From Lysobacter sp. (GTDB lineage: Bacteria; Pseudomonadota; Gammaproteobacteria; Xanthomonadales; Xanthomonadaceae): 64,000 nucleotides of DNA. Shown piece after piece: positions 1 through 9,530 of this stretch. Numbering within the stretch: position 1 is the stretch's first letter; each line of letters opens with the position of its first letter. The DNA lies in NCBI GenBank assembly GCA_013141175.1, contig JABFRN010000001.1, forward strand, positions 310,001 to 374,000, written 5' to 3'. The notes under the pieces were generated by a model. That model searched no databases and had not been told where the DNA came from. It saw only the letters and a program-made list of their open reading frames with translations. Position numbers and translations under genes: made by a program.

Positions 1-2
1 GG

Positions 3-3000
3 CAACTGCTTGCCGGCAATCGCCCCGATCTCGCGCTGCAGTCCTTGGCCGACTGGCAGCGGCATTTCGACGACCGCTTCCATCTCGAACTGACCCGCTG
101 CGGTTTCGAAGCCGAAACCCCGTTCAACGCGTTCGCGCTGCACGCAGCGGCCGAGCGCGGATTGCCGGTCGTCGCCAGCAACGATGTGCGTTTTCTCGAC
201 GCCGACGGCTTCGAGGCCCACGAAGCGCGCGTCTGCATCTCGTCCGGGCGTGTCCTCGACGATCCGAAACGCCCGCGCGACTACACCGCACAGCAGTACC
301 TGAAAACGAACGAGGAGATGTCGGCGCTGTTCGCCGACGTGCCGGATGCGATCGACAACGCGGTCGATCTCGCCAAACGCTGCAACCTCGAACTCTCGCT
401 GGGCAAGTACTACCTGCCGGCATTCCCGGTACCGAGCGACCACACGCTCGACAGCTGGATGCGCAAGGAAGCGCGCGACGGTCTCGAAAAACGCCTGCGG
501 AAATATCCGATGGCCGCGGGCCACGATCGCGCCAGCTACGACGCACGCTTGGAAATCGAGCTTGGCGTGATCGTGTCGATGGGCTTCCCGGGCTACTTCC
601 TGATCGTCGCCGACTTCATCAACTGGGGCAAAGCGCAGGGCATCCCGGTCGGTCCCGGCCGCGGCTCCGGCGCCGGTTCGCTGGTCGCATGGGCGCTGGG
701 CATCACCGATCTGGATCCGCTGCCCTACGACCTGCTGTTCGAGCGTTTCCTCAACCCCGAACGCGTGTCGATGCCCGACTTCGACATCGACTTCTGCATG
801 GACCGCCGCGACGAGGTGATCGATTACGTCGCCGCCAAGTACGGTCGCGACCGGGTCAGCCAGATCATCACCTACGGCACGATGTCGGCGAAGGCGGTGG
901 TGCGCGACACCGGTCGCGTCTTGGGCTATCCGTACGGCTTCGTCGACGGCATCGCCAAACTGATTCCGCTGCAGCCGGCCGACCCGCTGTCGCTGGAAGA
1001 CGTCCTGGGCCGCAGCGAAAAAGCCAGAAAAGACCCGGAACGCGCGATCGGCGAATTCGTCGAGCGCTACAACACCGAAGAGGATTTCCGCGAACTCATC
1101 GACCTGGCGCTGGACCTCGAAGACCTGACCCGCAACGCCGGCAAACACGCCGGTGGCGTGGTGATCGCGCCGGATCCGCTGTCGGATTTCTGCCCGCTGT
1201 TCGCCGAACACGACGGCCAGGGCGGCGGCAAGAACCCGGTCACCCAGTTCGACAAGGACGACGTCGAAACGATCGGCCTGGTGAAGTTCGACTTCCTCGG
1301 CCTGCGCACGCTGACGATCATCGATTGGGCCGTGAAGGCGATCAACGCCGGGAAAGCGGCGGTCGACGCCCTTCTCGACATCACCGATCTGCCGCTCGAC
1401 GACAAATCGACTTACGAACTGTTCGCGCGCGGCGACACCGTCGCGGTCTTCCAGTTCGAATCGCGGGGCATGCGCGAGCTGCTCAAGCGCGCCAAGCCCG
1501 ACACCTTCGAAGACATCATCGCGCTCGCCGCGCTGTTCCGCCCCGGCCCGCTGGGCTCGGGGATGGATCGCGAATGGGTGGACCGCAAGCACGGTCGCAC
1601 CGAGGTCAGCTATCCGCACCCGGCGCTGGAGCCGGTACTGAAGCCGACCTACGGCGTGATCGTGTACCAGGAACAGGTGATGCAGATCGCCCAGGTGCTG
1701 GCCGGCTATTCGCTGGGCGGCGCCGACCTGCTGCGCCGCGCGATGGGCAAGAAGAAAGCCGAGGAAATGGCCAAGGAACGCGCCAAGTTCGAGGCGGGAT
1801 CGGCCGAACGCGGCGTCGATCCGCGCACCGCGACGCAGATCTTCGACCTGATGGAGAAATTCGCCGAGTACGGCTTCAACAAATCGCACTCGGCCGCCTA
1901 TGCGCTGGTCGCCTATCAGACCGCGTGGCTGAAGGTGCACTACCCGGCCGAATTCATGGCGGCGGTGCTGTCCTCGGACATGGACAACACCGACAAGGTC
2001 GTCGGTTTTCTCGACGAAGCGCGGACGCTGGGCCTGCTGGTCATGCCGCCGGACGTGAATGCGTCGGGCTTCATGTTCGAGGCCATGGACGACCATACGA
2101 TCCGCTACGGCCTGGGTGCCGTGAAAGGCGTCGGCCGCGGCGCCTGTGATGCCATCGCGGAAGAACGCCATCGCGGCGGCGCATACGCCGATCTGCTCGA
2201 TTTCTGCAAGCGCGTCGACAGCAGCAAGCTCAACCGGCGCACGCTCGAAGCCCTGGTCAGCGCCGGTGCGCTGGATGCGCTGGGCGGCAACCGGCCGTCG
2301 CTGTTGCTGCAATTGCCGGAAGTGCTGAAAGCCACCGAGCAGCTGGCGCGCGAACGCGACGCAGGGCAGGTCTCGTTGTTCGGCAGCTTCGCCGAAGCCG
2401 CACCGGAGCTGAAACTCGAACTGCCGGAAACGTCGGACTGGCCGCTGTCGCAGAAGCTCGCGGGTGAGCGCGAAACCCTCGGCCATTACCTCAGCGGCCA
2501 TCCGCTCGACCCTTATCGGGAAGAATTGAACGCGCTGGTCGGCACCGACCTGGGCAAGCTCGATCAGCTGTGGGAAGGGGCGCAGTCTTCACGCGGGCGT
2601 GGCCAGCGTGCCGGCGGCGATGCGGACGGCGGTGGTCGCCAATGGCGTGCAGAAGCGACCGTGATTCTCGCCGGCCAAGTGGTCGGCATGCGCAAACGCG
2701 GCGACTCCCAGGCATTCGTCCATCTGGAGGACGGCCGTGGACGGATCGAATGCGCCTTCTTCGCCGAGGCATTTTTCGAATACCAGACGCTGCTCACCCG
2801 GGACCGGATCCTGGTGATCGAAGGTGGTCTGCGTGAGGACGAATTCAGCGGCGGCTTCTCGCTGCGTGCCCGGCGCTGCTGGGACTACCGCCAGATCTGC
2901 GCACAACAGGCACAGCGGCTGTCTCTGCGGCTGGACCTGCGCGAGCCCGGGCTGATGCAGCGGATCGACGGTCTGCTCGCACAACATCGCCCGGGGCCAA

Positions 3001-3161
3001 CGCCATTGCGCTACGACCTGCTGCTTCCGCAAGGCACCGCCGGCACACTCGATCTCAACGGCCCGCAGTCGGTTCGCGTGGAGGCCGACCTGCCGAGCGG
3101 GCTGCGTGCGTTGCCCGGCGTACGTACGGTGAAAGTGGCAATGAGCAAGCCTTGGGCCTGA
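3..3161 (+). CDS. dnaE: DNA polymerase III subunit alpha, 5'-truncated by window edge
   Basis: Replicative polymerase catalytic subunit (family C). The reading frame is open from base 3, so the gene starts upstream; about 1050 of the usual ~1150-1190 residues are present and the N-terminal part of the PHP domain is missing. Visible in order: remainder of the PHP domain; the palm motif GPGRGSGAGSL (about 654-690); the catalytic PDFDIDF aspartates at 774-794; the fingers and helix-hairpin-helix region; and near the C-terminus an OB-fold (ATVILAGQVVGMRKRG, about 2657-2704). The stop is TGA at 3159. accA follows after 125 bases on the same strand, an arrangement also known from other gammaproteobacteria. 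Identification is certain; only the true start is not visible. Confidence 0.98.
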   Translation, partial: QLLAGNRPDLALQSLADWQRHFDDRFHLELTRCGFEAETPFNAFALHAAAERGLPVVASNDVRFLDADGFEAHEARVCISSGRVLDDPKRPRDYTAQQYLKTNEEMSALFADVPDAIDNAVDLAKRCNLELSLGKYYLPAFPVPSDHTLDSWMRKEARDGLEKRLRKYPMAAGHDRASYDARLEIELGVIVSMGFPGYFLIVADFINWGKAQGIPVGPGRGSGAGSLVAWALGITDLDPLPYDLLFERFLNPERVSMPDFDIDFCMDRRDEVIDYVAAKYGRDRVSQIITYGTMSAKAVVRDTGRVLGYPYGFVDGIAKLIPLQPADPLSLEDVLGRSEKARKDPERAIGEFVERYNTEEDFRELIDLALDLEDLTRNAGKHAGGVVIAPDPLSDFCPLFAEHDGQGGGKNPVTQFDKDDVETIGLVKFDFLGLRTLTIIDWAVKAINAGKAAVDALLDITDLPLDDKSTYELFARGDTVAVFQFESRGMRELLKRAKPDTFEDIIALAALFRPGPLGSGMDREWVDRKHGRTEVSYPHPALEPVLKPTYGVIVYQEQVMQIAQVLAGYSLGGADLLRRAMGKKKAEEMAKERAKFEAGSAERGVDPRTATQIFDLMEKFAEYGFNKSHSAAYALVAYQTAWLKVHYPAEFMAAVLSSDMDNTDKVVGFLDEARTLGLLVMPPDVNASGFMFEAMDDHTIRYGLGAVKGVGRGACDAIAEERHRGGAYADLLDFCKRVDSSKLNRRTLEALVSAGALDALGGNRPSLLLQLPEVLKATEQLARERDAGQVSLFGSFAEAAPELKLELPETSDWPLSQKLAGERETLGHYLSGHPLDPYREELNALVGTDLGKLDQLWEGAQSSRGRGQRAGGDADGGGRQWRAEATVILAGQVVGMRKRGDSQAFVHLEDGRGRIECAFFAEAFFEYQTLLTRDRILVIEGGLREDEFSGGFSLRARRCWDYRQICAQQAQRLSLRLDLREPGLMQRIDGLLAQHRPGPTPLRYDLLLPQGTAGTLDLNGPQSVRVEADLPSGLRALPGVRTVKVAMSKPWA

Positions 3162-3286
3162 TGACTGCCGTGATGACGACCCGGCCGGGTCCGCCTTGCC
3201 ATGGCGTGTCCATACGCAGTCGTACGGTATTCTCCGGAATCCTCGGCTAGACTTGCGATCCTCTGGTCCACGGCCCATCTCCGCGC

Positions 3287-4246
3287 ATGAATCCGAATTA
3301 CCTCGACTTCGAAAAGCCGATCGCCGACCTGGAGGCCAAGATCCAGGAACTGCGCCATGCCAGCACTGGCCCCGAGGTCAATATCGACGCCGAAATCCAC
3401 GCGCTTCAGGACAAGTTGCGCCGGCGCACCGCGCAGATCTTCCGCGACCTCAGCGCCTGGCAGGTTTCGCAGCTGGCACGGCATCCGGCAAGGCCATACA
3501 CGCTCGACTACCTGCGCGTGATCTGCGACGAGTTCCAGGAACTCGCCGGCGACCGCGCCTTCGCCAACGACAACGCCATCGTCGGCGGCCTGGCCCGTAT
3601 CGGCGGACGCAGCGTGATGGTCATCGGACACGAGAAAGGCCGCGACACCAAGGCCAAAGTCCGCCGCAATTTCGGCATGCCCAAACCCGAGGGTTATCGC
3701 AAGGCGCTGCGCCTGATGAAGATGGCCGAGCGCTTCCGGTTGCCGGTTCTTACCTTCATCGACACCGCCGGCGCATGGCCCGGGATCGATGCCGAGGAGC
3801 GCGGACAGTCCGAAGCCATCGCCCGCAACCTGCTGGAAATGTCCGAACTGAAAGTCCCGATCCTCTGCACCGTGATCGGCGAAGGCGGTTCCGGCGGCGC
3901 GCTCGCAATCGGCGTCGGGGACCGCACCCTGATGCTCGAATACAGCACCTACTCGGTGATCTCGCCGGAAGGCTGTGCCTCGATCCTGTGGAAAACCGCA
4001 GACAAGAAACAGGAGGCCGCGCAGGCGATGGCAATCACCGCAAAGCGCCTGCATGAGCTCGGCCTGATCGACAAGATCGTCCGCGAACCCATCGGCGGCG
4101 CGCATCGCAACCCGGTGCAAATGGCGAAACGCCTCAAGCCGATCCTGATCAACGAACTGGATGCGCTGGCAGCGTTGCCGGTCGGTGAACTGCTCGACCT
4201 CCGCTATCGCCGCCTGCGCGGCTACGGGGCTTACGAAGCGGCCTGA
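3287..4246 (+). CDS. accA: Acetyl-CoA carboxylase carboxyltransferase subunit alpha
   Basis: Carboxyltransferase alpha subunit, which works with AccD to move the carboxyl group from biotinyl-AccB to acetyl-CoA, the first committed step of fatty acid synthesis (cytoplasm). The product is 319 residues, the same length as the E. coli protein. It opens with the typical [19 protein letters not shown] and carries the crotonase-fold core with [10 protein letters not shown] and the oxyanion-type [11 protein letters not shown] segment. The start is ATG with no strong ribosome binding site visible. It lies 125 bases downstream of dnaE and 139 bases upstream of ppk2. Nothing is unusual about it. Confidence 0.98.
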   Translation: MNPNYLDFEKPIADLEAKIQELRHASTGPEVNIDAEIHALQDKLRRRTAQIFRDLSAWQVSQLARHPARPYTLDYLRVICDEFQELAGDRAFANDNAIVGGLARIGGRSVMVIGHEKGRDTKAKVRRNFGMPKPEGYRKALRLMKMAERFRLPVLTFIDTAGAWPGIDAEERGQSEAIARNLLEMSELKVPILCTVIGEGGSGGALAIGVGDRTLMLEYSTYSVISPEGCASILWKTADKKQEAAQAMAITAKRLHELGLIDKIVREPIGGAHRNPVQMAKRLKPILINELDALAALPVGELLDLRYRRLRGYGAYEAA

Positions 4247-4385
4247 ACGCGAATTCAAGGCTGACAAATCGAACAAAACTTGACTCTGCTCAAGCGCGTC
4301 GCGCACCGTCGACAGACGATGACATCGGTTTCCCGCGTACCGCAGCAGGTACCGGGCATTTTCACCGCCGTCAGGAGCCTCGCCA

Positions 4386-5387
4386 GTGCCCCGTTCCCGC
4401 AGCGCCACAGCGCCCCGCAAGCCGAATCCGCCACGCAAGACCCGCGCACGCAAGCTCGCGCAAGTCACGACGGAAGCCAACATCCTTCCGGAGAGCGTGG
4501 GCACCGCGGCGATGCCTGTGCTCGAACCCGGTCTTTCCATCGAAGCCGCGCAAAGGATGGATGCGGTACCGCTGACCGACGAAGACAGTACCAGCGCACC
4601 GTTACCCGTAGGCTACCCCTACCGCACCCGTCTGCGCCGCGGCGAGTACGAGGCCGAAAAGAAGAGGCTGCAGATCGAATTGTTGAAGGTGCAGAATTGG
4701 GTCAAGGCCACGGGCCAGCGCGTCATCATCCTGTTCGAGGGTCGCGATGCCGCAGGCAAGGGTGGCGCCATCAAGCGCTTCACCGAACATCTCAACCCGC
4801 GCGGCGCGCGCGTGGTCGCGCTGGAAAAGCCGAACGACCAAGAGCGGGGCCAATGGTATTTCCAGCGTTATATCGAACATCTGCCGACTGCGGGCGAACT
4901 CGTGTTCTTCGACCGCAGCTGGTACAACCGCGCCGGTGTCGAACGCGTGATGGGCTTCTGTTCGTCTGCGGAATATCTGGAATTCCTGCGCGAAGCCCCT
5001 GAATTCGAACGGATGCTCGTGCGCAGCGGCATCCGTGTCTACAAGTTCTGGTTCTCGGTCAGTCGCGAAGAGCAGTTGCGACGGTTCAAAGCCCGCCGCA
5101 ACGACCCGCTCAAGCATTGGAAGCTCTCGCCGATCGATCTGGAATCGCTGGATAAATGGTCGGAATACACCGAAGCCAAGAATGCGATGTTTTTCCATAC
5201 GGACACTGCGGATTCTCCTTGGCTGGTCGTCAAATCCGACGACAAGAAACGGGCGCGACTCAACTGCATGCGTCATTTCCTCGATACCTTGCCATATCCT
5301 GGGAAGGACCCGCGCAGCGCACGCAGCGCAGACCCATTGATCGTCGGTGCAGCATCGGATGTATTGATGAACGGCGACGGCCCATGA
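4386..5387 (+). CDS. ppk2: Polyphosphate kinase 2 family protein
   Basis: PPK2-type phosphotransferase, expected to use polyphosphate to phosphorylate nucleotides (usually NDP or NMP to the next level). Length is 333 residues, one PPK2 domain. The GTG start is chosen because AGGAG at 4373-4377 sits 8 bases upstream and no better start gives the full conserved region. The first ~75 residues are a basic then disordered extension. The Walker A motif GRDAAGKGG is at residues 119-127 and Walker B FDRSWYNR at 175-182; a lid region follows. The nucleotide preference (class I, II or III) cannot be decided by eye. No polyphosphate synthase gene is adjacent. Confidence 0.93.
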   Translation: MPRSRSATAPRKPNPPRKTRARKLAQVTTEANILPESVGTAAMPVLEPGLSIEAAQRMDAVPLTDEDSTSAPLPVGYPYRTRLRRGEYEAEKKRLQIELLKVQNWVKATGQRVIILFEGRDAAGKGGAIKRFTEHLNPRGARVVALEKPNDQERGQWYFQRYIEHLPTAGELVFFDRSWYNRAGVERVMGFCSSAEYLEFLREAPEFERMLVRSGIRVYKFWFSVSREEQLRRFKARRNDPLKHWKLSPIDLESLDKWSEYTEAKNAMFFHTDTADSPWLVVKSDDKKRARLNCMRHFLDTLPYPGKDPRSARSADPLIVGAASDVLMNGDGP

Positions 5388-5787
5388 CCTCGACAGCGCC
5401 TGAACGGGCGATGCGATTGCCGCGAACGCTTCGATCAACCGGGTGCCCGGACTCACAAGCGTTCGAAGCATCCGGTCCGAAACAAGCCGCGACCGGAAGC
5501 AGTTTCAACATGGCGACCGGTCCGTTCCGAGCTGCCACGAATCGAATCGCGCTGCCATCGGCGGCACCCACCGCGGCTTTATCCGGGCGAACCCACGAAA
5601 TCTCATGTGTCTTGCGTCCGAACTCCACGAACCCACGGTCGGCCGAAAGCAGGGAAATCAAAAAAGCCTGAAAAAAAGCCTTCCAGGGGACTTGGCGTCA
5701 GCACGACCTTGGCCTACAGTGCGCAAGTCGGCATATCGTCCGGCCCAGCCACAAATCAACCCCATTCGACGAGGAAATCGAACTCTC
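5388..5787. other. 400-base gap between ppk2 and the HU-like gene
   Basis: No recognisable gene. An ATG at 5384 overlaps the ppk2 stop and opens a 95-codon frame to 5671, but its composition is low-complexity and matches no family I know, so it is not called. The right-hand part holds two A-tracts (5660-5665 and 5671-5677) and a good promoter just upstream of the HU-like gene. Confidence 0.5.
5692..5720 (+). promoter_or_regulatory. Predicted sigma-70 promoter of the HU-like gene
   Basis: -35 TTGGCG (5692-5697), a 17-base spacer and -10 TACAGT (5715-5720). An A7 tract at 5671-5677 lies where an UP element would sit, which fits a strongly expressed nucleoid protein. The predicted leader is about 60 bases and contains GAGGAA at 5771-5776 before the ATG at 5788. 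Confidence 0.55.
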
Positions 5788-6162
5788 ATGGCAACCAAAA
5801 AGAAACCTGCCGCCAAGAAGGCCGCTGCCAAGCCGGCTACCCCGAAGCCGATCAAGGACGTGATGAGCAAGTCCGCGCTGATCGCCCATATCGCTGGCGC
5901 GACGGACGTCGCCGCGAAGGACGTGCGCAGTGTCATGGCTGCTCTCGAGGCGGCCATTCACGCATCGGTCGGCAAGAAAGGGGCTGGCATGTTCGTGTTG
6001 CCGGGCGTGCTGAAGATCACTGCCGTCAGCGTTGCCGCCAAGCCGAAGCGCAAGGGCATCAATCCGTTCACCGGTCAGGAAACCACTTTCGCCGCCAAGC
6101 CGGCCACCGTGAAGGTCAAGGTCCGTCCGATGAAGAAACTCAAGGACGCCGCCACGGCCTGA
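5788..6162 (+). CDS. HU-family DNA-binding protein with lysine/alanine-rich N-terminal tail
   Basis: Nucleoid-associated protein of the HU/IHF fold, 124 residues against about 90 for ordinary HU. Residues 4-24 form an extra tail of Lys-Ala-Pro repeats (KKKPAAKKAAAKPATPK), like the tails of histone H1-like bacterial proteins. The HU body follows: a helical dimerisation part (about 25-63) and the DNA-binding arm with RKGINPFTGQE (89-98), the counterpart of the RTGRNPQTGKE arm of HU. The C-terminus is again lysine-rich. The start is fixed by GAGGAA 11 bases upstream. The gene is monocistronic between a good promoter and a strong terminator. Tailed HU proteins of this type are known in xanthomonads; the role of the tail here is inferred. 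Confidence 0.9.
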   Translation: MATKKKPAAKKAAAKPATPKPIKDVMSKSALIAHIAGATDVAAKDVRSVMAALEAAIHASVGKKGAGMFVLPGVLKITAVSVAAKPKRKGINPFTGQETTFAAKPATVKVKVRPMKKLKDAATA

Positions 6163-6208
6163 GCACCGCAGCCGTACGATGATTCCCGCGGGTTCGCCCG
6201 CGATGGAG

Positions 6209-6243
6209 AAAAAGCCGTATTCCGCAAGGAATACGGCTTTTTT
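6209..6243 (+). terminator. Rho-independent terminator after the HU-like gene
   Basis: Perfect 15-base stem (6209-6223 with 6228-6242), GCAA tetraloop (6224-6227), and the stem's own run of T as the tail. It starts 46 bases after the HU-like stop codon. The A-rich left arm makes it plausible in both directions. The next 297 bases up to the lipoprotein gene hold nothing recognisable. Confidence 0.93.
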
Positions 6244-6540
6244 GTGTCTCCCGTTACGACTCACTGCCATGGCCAATGGACCTGTCTCTCCACGCTCCCG
6301 CATCACCGACACCCCGAATACCGGTCGAACGCTTACAAGCGGTATCCCCGTCTCTGCACGCTCAACGGTGTACGTCCGTCCCTGCGCGATCGATAGTTTG
6401 CGCGGCTACACCTTGGGTACTGCGCACCCCTGAAAGGTGCATCATTGTCAGCCATCCGGCACGAGCGGCGGGCACAACAGTCCACGCTCTTGGCATAAGC
6501 TTCCGGTCTCAGCTTCCGACCTGACCCAGGAGTCGCCATC

Positions 6541-7116
6541 ATGACCGGCACGCGCCGCGCTTTCCTGCGCTCCGCTGCACTCTTCTCCGTCGCAGTCTAC
6601 TTGAGCGGCTGCGCGACCCTGAACGCCGCCAGCGCGCTGCTCGGCAACCAGCTCGTCTTCTCCACACCGCAGTTGCAGGAGTATCTCGACAGGCACTACC
6701 CACGCAGATACGACGCGGCAGGCGGGCTTGTCGACCTCACCGTGAGCCAGCCACAGATCTCGATCCCACCGGACAGTTCTCGACTACACCTGGATTTCGA
6801 CGTGGGTATCGACGGTCTCGGCATGCGTAGCGACAGGCATACCGGGCATTTCGCGATCACCAGCGGTCTGCGCTACGACACCCGCAGCCATGCGCTGTAC
6901 CTGGAAGAACCCGAGCTGGAATCGGTTCAACTGCCGTTGCTCGGCGACCGGATGACCACGACAGGACGCGAGCTGATCAACGGCTGGCTGCGCGACTATG
7001 CGCGCAACGAGCCGGTCTACCGGCTGGAGCAGCGCATGCTCGACACTCTCGGCTCGAGGCGGGTGTCCGGCACCCTGATCCAGGACGGACGTGTGGTCAT
7101 CAAGCTCGACCGGTAA
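6541..7116 (+). CDS. DUF1439 family lipoprotein (YceB-like)
   Basis: Envelope lipoprotein of 191 residues. The N-terminus reads TRRAFLR followed by a hydrophobic stretch and the lipobox LSGC, with the lipidated cysteine at residue 24; the twin-arginine pattern suggests Tat export, which would be unusual for the family. The rest resembles DUF1439/YceB, whose members are small lipid-binding-like beta proteins of unknown function. The ATG is supported by AGGAG at 6528-6532. The gene stands alone, converging on the DUF5916 gene with only 38 bases between stops. Confidence 0.8.
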   Translation: MTGTRRAFLRSAALFSVAVYLSGCATLNAASALLGNQLVFSTPQLQEYLDRHYPRRYDAAGGLVDLTVSQPQISIPPDSSRLHLDFDVGIDGLGMRSDRHTGHFAITSGLRYDTRSHALYLEEPELESVQLPLLGDRMTTTGRELINGWLRDYARNEPVYRLEQRMLDTLGSRRVSGTLIQDGRVVIKLDR

Positions 7117-7154
7117 TCGTCGGGACGGCCGTGCAACCTCAGATCCCGTCGCCT

Positions 7155-9389
7155 TCAGATCTCGAACCGGTAGGACAGCTTCACCAGCAATTGCTCGCTA
7201 TCGCGGAGGTCGAACGCGCCGCTGAACTCGTCCCGCACCGAATATGGGCCGGCACCAGCGCCGAACAGGGAGCCCCCACGGACGTAAGCCAGATACAGGT
7301 ACGACAGCGGCGCGAATTCGTAGCGGTAGCGCACCTGGAAGCCGAGATTGCGCAGGGCGAAATCATCGAGCGCATCGTGGCTGCGCACCGGCGTACCGTC
7401 AGCCGCGACCCGCCAAGCGCGTTTGGCCTCGGCATCAAGCCCCAGCGCTTCGAGACGGACGCGCAGTTCCTGCTTCGAGCCGATCAACCAGGCGGTGCCT
7501 GCGTTGAGGAAAACCTGTTCGGAACCGAACGTACCCAGCAGATCGCCGCCACGCCACAGGGTCAGGTCAGGATTGCGTTGCAATTCCAGGCCGGCGAAGA
7601 CGCTGAGATTGTCGTTGACGGCGTAGGTTGGCTCAAGGTAGAGCGCCCATGCCCCGCGGTCGATACCGCCGAGTCCTTCGGCGTTGTAGTTCACGCTCCC
7701 GTAGAAGGACCAGTGTTTTTTCCTCGGGAAGAAGCGCTCGGCGAACGCATACAGCTTTCCCGGATGATCGACCACGCCGTTGCCCCGGGTGATCAGATCG
7801 TCGTGGCCCGGCGTCCAAGCCGCGATCTCGAAGAACTGATTGCCGCCGTCGCGGCGTTCACTGTTGCGGTTGACCGCGAAGGCATTGCCGATATGCACGC
7901 CATTATCGTTGCTGCGCCGCGAGGCCGCGACCCGCCACTGGTGGGATGCGTAGGGTGAACTCTCCGGCAGCGACGTGAACCGTCGCGAGATTTCATAACG
8001 CGCGTAATTGAAATTGTTGCGATCGAGGAAACCGAAGTCGTTGAGCTGCAGGTCTCCTCCGCTATGCAGCATGTAGAACTGCTGGCGCCAGCCGTCGCCG
8101 AGTTCATGGTCGATCCGCACTTGGGCACCGGTATCGCGCACGGTTTCGCCACGCTGGTCGATACTGGAGCCGACGAGATTGGTGCGGATATTCCAGCGCG
8201 CGTCCGGTGCCCATTGGTGATCGAAGGAATATACCGTCGCCTCGCGACCGAGGAACGGGCGATTCACCCGCGTCACCATCGCGCCGATGCTCTGCCCCTC
8301 GAATCCGCGGGTCGCGCGCAGGGCATAAAAATCGCGACCGACGCTGTCGCCCTCGGTGGCCGCGAACACGCCGTAGCCGAAACCGCCGACACTGCCATTG
8401 ATCTTGACCGCAGCGGTCACGTCGCCGGAACCGCTGCCGTCGTCGGCGGGCGCGCCGACGCGCCGGGTATAGATCAACTGCTGGGCGTTGCCGAGCGAAC
8501 CGAACGGCACCTCGAAATAGCCCTGGTTCTCGGTGAAGAACGGGCGTTTGTCGCCGAAGAAGGTTTCGATTGCGCTGAAATTGACGACGATGCCGTCGCT
8601 CTCGACTTGACCGAAATCCGGGTTGAGCGTGGCGCTGAGCTGGAACTGGCCGTTGGGCTTCCAGAAGAGGTCGACCCCGGCATCGATGTCCGCCCCGCCA
8701 TCGATGTTGTCGTACAGCCCGACGATATACGGCGTGACCGCGAGCAGCGACTGGCTGAACTGCGGCACTTCGACCTTCTGCAATGCACTGAGGTAACGCT
8801 GCTCGGTGTAACTCACCGCCGGCCACGCCATGCGCTCGCCGGTGTCGCCGACCACACGGTCGAGCGAAAGACCGATCGTGCGGGTGTCGCCGTCGGTACG
8901 CCGCATCGGTGCGATATGCCAGGGAATCAGGATCTCGGCGGACCAACTGTCGCCGTCCTCGGACACTGCATGCTGCCAGGCGCCATCCCAGTCGGTATTG
9001 AACTGGTTTTCGTTGGCGATCGTGCCATCGCCGATCCCGTCGGACAACGCCAGCATGAAGTTGTAGCCGCTGCGCCCGTCGCCGTCGAAATCGACATAGA
9101 CATTCACGCGATCGACGTTGCCGTTGTCGTCGCGCTGGAACCGCTGTCGCGTGCGCGGAACATCGCTGGGTTGATGGTTGCGGAACGCGAACGCAAGCCC
9201 ATCGGCGGTCGCCATGTACCAGGCTTCGGTCGCGTGCCGGCTCGGCTCGCGGGTCAGCGGCTGGGTCATGCGGAAATCGTCGACCCGCTGTGCGCTGGAC
9301 CATTCCGTGGGATCGACCTTGCCGTCGATGTCGAGGGCGAGCGTCGGCAGAGGCAGCGAGACGACCATCGCGAGAAGCAGTGAACGCAT
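7155..9389 (-). CDS. CBM9-like/DUF5916 outer-membrane beta-barrel protein
   Basis: Large secreted protein of 744 residues. A signal peptide (about 1-18, ending near TLA) precedes a carbohydrate-binding-module-9-like domain (about 20-200, beginning DIDGKVDPTEW). A long region of alternating beta strands then typifies DUF5916, with the hallmark NPDFGQVESDG and the following FFGDKRPFFTENQGYF. The protein ends in YRFEI, as expected for an outer-membrane barrel. Function in the family is unknown; surface glycan or peptide handling is a guess from the CBM9-like domain. It is monocistronic and leftward; the SET-domain gene lies upstream on the same strand, 141 bases away. Confidence 0.87.
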   Translation of the reverse strand: MRSLLLAMVVSLPLPTLALDIDGKVDPTEWSSAQRVDDFRMTQPLTREPSRHATEAWYMATADGLAFAFRNHQPSDVPRTRQRFQRDDNGNVDRVNVYVDFDGDGRSGYNFMLALSDGIGDGTIANENQFNTDWDGAWQHAVSEDGDSWSAEILIPWHIAPMRRTDGDTRTIGLSLDRVVGDTGERMAWPAVSYTEQRYLSALQKVEVPQFSQSLLAVTPYIVGLYDNIDGGADIDAGVDLFWKPNGQFQLSATLNPDFGQVESDGIVVNFSAIETFFGDKRPFFTENQGYFEVPFGSLGNAQQLIYTRRVGAPADDGSGSGDVTAAVKINGSVGGFGYGVFAATEGDSVGRDFYALRATRGFEGQSIGAMVTRVNRPFLGREATVYSFDHQWAPDARWNIRTNLVGSSIDQRGETVRDTGAQVRIDHELGDGWRQQFYMLHSGGDLQLNDFGFLDRNNFNYARYEISRRFTSLPESSPYASHQWRVAASRRSNDNGVHIGNAFAVNRNSERRDGGNQFFEIAAWTPGHDDLITRGNGVVDHPGKLYAFAERFFPRKKHWSFYGSVNYNAEGLGGIDRGAWALYLEPTYAVNDNLSVFAGLELQRNPDLTLWRGGDLLGTFGSEQVFLNAGTAWLIGSKQELRVRLEALGLDAEAKRAWRVAADGTPVRSHDALDDFALRNLGFQVRYRYEFAPLSYLYLAYVRGGSLFGAGAGPYSVRDEFSGAFDLRDSEQLLVKLSYRFEI

Positions 9390-9530
9390 GGCGAGGTCCG
9401 GAAGAAACGTGACCGCATCGTGCGGCAGTCGTCCGGTGCGGACGACTGTCTTAAGTCATGGAAACGCCATGCCCGGCGTATCCGCTGTCATTTCGGCCTT
9501 GCGGAGTTTGGCGAGAACGCCGCTGTCGCT

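Noticed and set aside
3011-4540. Leftward frame of about 509 codons across accA and its flanks
   Set aside because: Covers the complete accA gene on the other strand and shows no family features.
5384-5671. Possible 95-codon gene overlapping the ppk2 stop
   Set aside because: No family, no domain, weak ribosome binding context; the region is better explained as promoter and leader DNA.
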